NCBI GenBank assembly: GCA_002842255.1 | Contig: PHCM01000009.1 | Location: 1 to 14,031 of the forward strand | DNA: 14,031 nucleotides | From: Betaproteobacteria bacterium HGW-Betaproteobacteria-2 | GTDB lineage: Bacteria; Pseudomonadota; Gammaproteobacteria; Burkholderiales; Methylophilaceae | Reading direction: 5' to 3' | Shown here: piece by piece, positions 10,103-14,031 of the stretch | How positions within the stretch are numbered: the first letter of the stretch is position 1 | Layout of the letters: each line of letters starts with the position of its first letter | Notes under the pieces: generated by a model | The model's input: only the letters and a program-made list of their open reading frames with translations | Database searches by the model: none | What the model was told of the DNA's origin: nothing | Position numbers and translations under genes: made by a program

Positions 10103-11662
10103 ATGTACAAAGCCCGTCTGCTTTTATATGCCATTCTTGTCAGCAGCATACTCTCCGGCTGCGGCATCAACCCGGTCACCAAAAAACGTGAACTCCAGCT
10201 GATTTCCGAGCAAAAGGAAATCGCCATCGGTCAGCAGAACTACGCGCCGGCACGGCAATCACAGGGCGGCGATTACGTCATCGACCCCGAACTGACAGCC
10301 TATGTGCAAAGCGTCGGCCAGCGCCTCACTGCCGTATCCGACCGGCCGCTACCTTATGAATTCATCGTCATCAACAACTCCGTACCGAATGCCTGGGCCA
10401 TGCCCGGCGGCAAGATCGCCTTCAACCGCGGCCTGCTCTATGAACTGAACAGCGAGGCGGAACTGGCCGCAGTCATGGGGCACGAGATCGTACACTCCGC
10501 CGCACGCCACGGTGCACAGAACATGGAACGCGGCGTATTGCTGCAGGGTGCCGTCATGGCCATCGGCATCGGCGCGCAGAACAGCGACTACGGCAACCTG
10601 ATCGTCGGCGGCTCACAATTGGGCGCCCAGCTGATTTCCTCAAAATACGGCCGCGATGCGGAATCGGAATCCGACTATTACGGCATGCTTTACATGAAGA
10701 AGGCAGGCTATGACCCGGCGGCGGCTGTCAGCCTGCAGGAAACCTTCGTGCGGCTGAATGAAAGCAAACAAACCAATTTTCTCGAAGGCCTGTTTGCCAG
10801 CCATCCGCCTTCCCAGGCCAGGGTCGATGCAAACCGTGAAACACTGGAAGAAGTCGGTGCCGGAGGAGAATGGGGCAAAGAGATTTATGCGCAAAAAGTC
10901 GGCAAACTGAAGGCGACTCAGCCTGCCTACAAGGCACATGACGAAGGCGTAGCGGCGCTGAGCAAGGGAGATACGGCCAAGGCCCTGACACTGGCCAAAC
11001 AGGCGATCGCCATTGAACCACGCGAACCGAGATTCCAGGACCTGCTGGGCGATATCGCACTATCGCAAAAAAAATACGACGAGGCGCTCAAGTACTACGC
11101 GGCAGCCATCAAAATGCAACCGGATTATTTCAAGCCGCATATCCAGAGCGGCATCGCGCTCTATAACAGCGGTCGCAAGAAGGAGGCAGAACCCTACTTC
11201 AAGCGCAGCATCGAACTGCTGCCGACCGCGCCCGGCCACTATTTCCTCGGTGACCTGGCCGAAGCTCGCGGCGACATGAACGGCGCCATGTCACATTACC
11301 AGATGGCGGCCGGTTCCAATTCAGAGATCGGCAAAGCCTCTGCCCAGCGCTTCACGCGTCTGGACCTGCCGCGAAACGCCGGGCGCTACCTGAAAGGGAT
11401 GGTCCAGGTCGACAATCGCGGCAATCTCTACGCCGTCGTGCAAAACCCGACGTCCATCAGCGTCAGCCGTGTGCAGTTCCGTGTCGTGCGTTTCGACGCA
11501 AAATCTGGCCGCGCCGAACAACAGACCAGTTCGCTGCTGCTGAACCGGACACTCGCCAGCAACCAACAGGGCAGCCTGCAGGTGCCAGGCGTACGCTTGA
11601 AGTCACAGGACGAACTCAGGCTCTATCGCGTCGTCATCGAAAACGCGCGCGTCGTCGACTAA
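10103..11662 (+). CDS. M48 metalloprotease lipoprotein with TPR repeats (BepA-like)
   Basis: A periplasmic zinc protease of the BepA/YfgC type, which in E. coli checks assembly of outer-membrane proteins such as LptD. The 519-residue product has a lipobox LSGC with Cys20, the zinc motif HEIVH at 127-131, and ESESD at 187-191, whose first Glu is the probable third ligand. TPR-like helical pairs follow at about 273-415. The last about 90 residues (from about 428) form a strand-rich segment beginning RYLKGMVQVDNRGN that I cannot assign. E. coli BepA is a soluble protein, whereas this one looks lipid-anchored. ATG 10103 is supported by AGGAG at 10087-10091 and by the lipoprotein signal; the frame stays open upstream through nadD, but that extension is not real. 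It starts 41 bases after nadD and may share its transcript. Co-occurrence with lptE is suggestive only. Confidence 0.92.
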   Translation: MYKARLLLYAILVSSILSGCGINPVTKKRELQLISEQKEIAIGQQNYAPARQSQGGDYVIDPELTAYVQSVGQRLTAVSDRPLPYEFIVINNSVPNAWAMPGGKIAFNRGLLYELNSEAELAAVMGHEIVHSAARHGAQNMERGVLLQGAVMAIGIGAQNSDYGNLIVGGSQLGAQLISSKYGRDAESESDYYGMLYMKKAGYDPAAAVSLQETFVRLNESKQTNFLEGLFASHPPSQARVDANRETLEEVGAGGEWGKEIYAQKVGKLKATQPAYKAHDEGVAALSKGDTAKALTLAKQAIAIEPREPRFQDLLGDIALSQKKYDEALKYYAAAIKMQPDYFKPHIQSGIALYNSGRKKEAEPYFKRSIELLPTAPGHYFLGDLAEARGDMNGAMSHYQMAAGSNSEIGKASAQRFTRLDLPRNAGRYLKGMVQVDNRGNLYAVVQNPTSISVSRVQFRVVRFDAKSGRAEQQTSSLLLNRTLASNQQGSLQVPGVRLKSQDELRLYRVVIENARVVD

Positions 11663-11673
11663 GGGTTGAGCAG

Positions 11674-11696
11674 ATACCGGCAGATCAGCCGGGTAT
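11674..11696. terminator. Hairpin between convergent genes
   Basis: ATACCGGC (11674-11681) pairs with GCCGGGTAT (11688-11696), with one bulged G, around a six-base loop. It sits in the 34-base gap between the protease stop and the bioD stop on the other strand. T and A runs are short, so it is a weak candidate for a bidirectional terminator. Confidence 0.4.
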
Positions 11697-12368
11697 TTAC
11701 AGAGGCGGTTGCAGATAATTGGCAGCCTGCCGGAAATCGGCATCTGCCAGACGCGGCACCGTGCCGAGATGCGGGGCCGCGATTCTTTGCCGTAGCGTAG
11801 CCAGATTCTCTTCCAGATACGGCATTTCCGCATCGACCACATTGGCGACCCAGCCTGCCAGCGACAAGCCTCTGGACTCGATGGCCGCAACCGTAAGCAA
11901 GGCATGGTTGATACAGCCGAGCCGCATGCCGACCACCAGAATCACCGGCAAGCCCAGCTCCGCTGCCAGATCGCCCATGTCCTGCCTGTCGTTCAGCGGT
12001 ACCAGAAAACCACCAGCCCCCTCCACGACAACCACATCCGCCAGTTCAGCCAGATCTGCAAATGCAGCTTTTATCCTGTCGAGCGAAATCGTGATACCGG
12101 CCTGACTGGCGGCGATATGCGGCGCAATCGGCGGTGCGAAGACATAGGGATTCACTGATGCCAGCGGCGCATCCACATTGGCTGCCGCGCGTAACTGCAA
12201 GACATCCTCGTTCAGCCATTGGCCATCGGTGAATTCGGCACCGGCAGCTACCGGCTTCATGCCGACCACCCGTCTGCCTGCGGAAGCAAAACCATGGATC
12301 AAGGCTGCTGCGATCAACGTCTTGCCGACGCCGGTATCCGTGCCGGTAATGAAATAGCCGCGCTTCAT
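11697..12368 (-). CDS. bioD: Dethiobiotin synthetase
   Basis: BioD closes the ureido ring of dethiobiotin from diaminopelargonic acid, CO2 and ATP, the penultimate step of biotin synthesis. The 223-residue product has the P-loop GTDTGVGKT at 9-17, the substrate lysine Lys38 in MKPVAAG, and VVEGAGGFLVP, the conserved segment that binds Mg-ATP and diaminopelargonate. The ATG overlaps the bioC stop by four bases (ATGA at 12365-12368), so translation is coupled to bioC. It is the last gene of the minus-strand cluster and runs convergently towards the protease gene. Confidence 0.97.
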   Translation of the reverse strand: MKRGYFITGTDTGVGKTLIAAALIHGFASAGRRVVGMKPVAAGAEFTDGQWLNEDVLQLRAAANVDAPLASVNPYVFAPPIAPHIAASQAGITISLDRIKAAFADLAELADVVVVEGAGGFLVPLNDRQDMGDLAAELGLPVILVVGMRLGCINHALLTVAAIESRGLSLAGWVANVVDAEMPYLEENLATLRQRIAAPHLGTVPRLADADFRQAANYLQPPL

Positions 12369-13261
12369 GATGGATTTTGGGATGACCGGGCTCTGGGTTT
12401 GAACATGACGGGCGACAGACCATCATCCAGCTGCGGCTTGGCCTCGGGTTTCCAGGCATGGCCATAGACCACTTCAAAGGTTGCCGGCAATTTGCCCGCC
12501 CTGCGGAACTGCTCGTAGTTTTCCGTCAGCTGGCGCAGGAAACCCCTGCCCAGCAAGCCACGCGGACGACCATCCGCCGCATTGTGCGCGCCTATGGCCT
12601 TGAGGTCGCGCATGACCGCCATGACATCGTCATAGGTCAGCGTGAAATGCTCCACATCCAGCACCGGCGCGCTGAAACCGGCGCGCACGATGGCATCGCC
12701 GATATCATGCATATCGATGAAACGGCTGACATGGACGTGTTCCGGGTCGGCGGCAGCAGCCTGACGCAGTTCCTTCAGGGTATCGGGACCGAAAGTGCTG
12801 AACATCAGCAGGCCTTCCGGCCGCAATACGCGATGCATCTCGGCAAAAGCGGTATCCAGGTCGTTGCACCACTGGATCGCCAGATTGGACCAGAGCAGAT
12901 CAACCGACTGCGCTGCCAGCGGCAGTTGTTCGATATCGGCACAGATGCCTGCCGGTCTGCCGAGCCCCAGCAGCCGACGCATCAGGCCTTGCTGCTGGGT
13001 AGTCTGCCGGAGCATGCCGAGCGCTATATCTAGCGCGATGATCCGGCTTTGCTTGAAGCGCCTGCCCAGTGCCCGGCTGGCATGGCCAGTACCGCAACCC
13101 GCATCCAGTATCAGTTCCGGCGATATCCGGACCAGATCCAGCCGGTCCAGCATGCGCCGCCTGACTTCCGCCTGCAATACAGCGGCGGCGTCATAGGTGC
13201 TGGCGGCGCGGTCAAATGAGGCCCTGACTCTGGCCTTGTCGATTTTGTAAACGTCTTGCAT
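12365..13261 (-). CDS. bioC: Malonyl-ACP O-methyltransferase
   Basis: BioC methylates the free carboxyl of malonyl-ACP with S-adenosylmethionine so that the fatty-acid machinery can build the pimeloyl chain of biotin. From ATG 13261 the product has 298 residues, longer than E. coli BioC (251). The N-terminal segment KARVRASFDRAASTYD is typical for BioC, the SAM-binding loop is LDAGCGTGH at 52-60, and FSTFGPDTLKELRQA is a BioC hallmark. The start shares base 13261 with the bioH stop (TGATG), which supports this ATG; the open frame upstream to 13390 lies inside bioH and is rejected. It overlaps bioD by four bases. Confidence 0.95.
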   Translation of the reverse strand: MQDVYKIDKARVRASFDRAASTYDAAAVLQAEVRRRMLDRLDLVRISPELILDAGCGTGHASRALGRRFKQSRIIALDIALGMLRQTTQQQGLMRRLLGLGRPAGICADIEQLPLAAQSVDLLWSNLAIQWCNDLDTAFAEMHRVLRPEGLLMFSTFGPDTLKELRQAAAADPEHVHVSRFIDMHDIGDAIVRAGFSAPVLDVEHFTLTYDDVMAVMRDLKAIGAHNAADGRPRGLLGRGFLRQLTENYEQFRRAGKLPATFEVVYGHAWKPEAKPQLDDGLSPVMFKPRARSSQNPS

Positions 13262-14031
13262 CAGGGATTCTGTGGTTCCAGGAATTGCAGCAGCGTCTCG
13301 GTAAACTGCTCGGTATGAGAAAGGAAAGGCGCATGCGATGCACCGGCAATCACCCGCAGGCTCGATTGCGGCAGATGTTGCGACATCCAATTGGCGGCCT
13401 GTACCGGTGCCAGCGTGTCGCGGTCACCGTGTATCAGCAATGTCGGGGTGTGCAGCAAGGGAATCTCCGGACGCAGGTCATTCTCCAGCAGCATATCGAG
13501 CGCATCCTGCAAGGCCGCGACCGAAGGACTGGGGCGCTCGGCGAAACTTTCACGCAACGGCTTGATGATGCTGCGCGTGTCACGCGAACCCATGCATTGC
13601 AGCGTAAGGAACTTCAGCATGGTCGATTCGTAATCGACACTGACCTGCAGGGCAAAGTCACGGAACACCTCGGCATTGATGCCATCCTGCCATGCTGTCT
13701 TATCAGCCTGGTTAAGCTTGCCGGCCTGATTGACCTTGCCAGCCTGATTGACAAAGCAAGGCGTGCTGCCGACCAGCACCAGGCGTTTTACCCGCTCGGG
13801 CTGCATCAGCGCCATGCGCATGCTGATCAGGCCACCCAGCGACCAGCCACAGATATCGGCTTCTGCCGGTAGCGCTTCAAGCAGTCTTGCTGCGACCGTT
13901 TCCAGTTCATGCGACGCCATCGGCTGACTCATGCCCATACCGGGCAAATCCACGACATGCAGATAGAAGCGTTTGGACAGACTCTTCACCAGCGGTTGCC
14001 AGACAGCACCGTGCATGCCCCAGCCATGAAT
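13261..14031 (-). CDS. bioH: Pimeloyl-ACP methyl ester esterase (5' end outside window)
   Basis: BioH removes the methyl group from pimeloyl-ACP methyl ester, ending the BioC-started chain and releasing pimeloyl-ACP for BioF. It is an alpha/beta hydrolase. Numbered from the internal Met at 14016, the nucleophile is Ser59 in GWSLGG, with Asp200 in GDRDTLAP and His228 in GASHAPF. The frame continues upstream to the window edge and reads IHGWGM, the HGWG oxyanion element of BioH, so the Met at 14016 is not the start and the gene is cut by the window. Compared with E. coli BioH there is an extra segment at residues 89-106 made of three six-residue repeats, just after STPCF at the entry to the lid domain. 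Its stop overlaps the bioC start. Confidence 0.93.
   Translation of the reverse strand: MHGWGMHGAVWQPLVKSLSKRFYLHVVDLPGMGMSQPMASHELETVAARLLEALPAEADICGWSLGGLISMRMALMQPERVKRLVLVGSTPCFVNQAGKVNQAGKLNQADKTAWQDGINAEVFRDFALQVSVDYESTMLKFLTLQCMGSRDTRSIIKPLRESFAERPSPSVAALQDALDMLLENDLRPEIPLLHTPTLLIHGDRDTLAPVQAANWMSQHLPQSSLRVIAGASHAPFLSHTEQFTETLLQFLEPQNP
13699..13752 (-). repeat. Three-unit 18-bp tandem repeat in bioH
   Basis: Units at 13699-13716, 13717-13734 and 13735-13752. The last two differ at one base in 18; the first is more diverged. On the coding strand they encode VNQAGK, VNQAGK and LNQADK, so the frame is kept. Slippage or unequal crossing-over would explain it. Confidence 0.92.

Noticed and set aside
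12458..13033. 191-codon plus-strand frame opposite bioC
   Set aside because: It lies entirely antisense to the well-supported bioC and shows no family features.
13262..13390. 43-residue upstream extension of BioC
   Set aside because: It lies within bioH; the TGATG overlap and the typical BioC N-terminus support ATG 13261.

Overview
The window reads as ordinary chromosomal DNA of a betaproteobacterium, with dense, mostly housekeeping genes. The taxon is an inference from protein style (adk, leuS, lptE, holA, proA, nadD and the bioH-bioC-bioD block) and from gene order; a Nitrosomonadales/Gallionellaceae-type organism would fit, but the sequence alone does not prove it. No tRNA, rRNA, CRISPR array, insertion sequence or phage gene was found.

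Layout. (1) 1-771: adk, with its own extended -10 promoter and a hairpin terminator. (2) 772-1587: a roughly 250-base regulatory region with two related dyads 30 bp apart, driving a secreted two-PepSY-domain protein that ends in a textbook terminator. (3) 1660-3780: a three-gene proton-motive-force transducer cassette (TolA/TonB-like, TolQ/ExbB-like, TolR/ExbD-like). Its first gene appears to lack a normal start codon at the expected place, and a 64-codon ORF exactly fills the gap between genes one and two. (4) 3855-10061: leuS-lptE-holA-proA-nadD, tightly packed and probably one transcript (leucyl-tRNA synthesis, LPS export, replication clamp loading, proline and NAD synthesis). (5) 10103-11662: a lipoprotein M48 metalloprotease with TPR repeats (BepA type), possibly read from the same transcript. 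(6) 11697-14031, minus strand: bioH-bioC-bioD with stop/start overlaps, making the pimeloyl moiety and dethiobiotin of the biotin pathway; bioH runs off the window edge.

Most notable signals: an in-frame, G-run-rich, hairpin-forming repeat of about 110 bases inside the essential leuS gene, adding about 37 residues at the exit of the editing domain; a three-unit 18-bp tandem repeat inside bioH; the paired dyads before the PepSY gene; the likely non-AUG start of the TolA/TonB-like gene; and the gap-filling small ORF. I see no convincing entirely new multi-gene system. The Tol/Ton-like cassette, without tolB, pal or a receptor gene beside it, is the part whose biological role is least settled.
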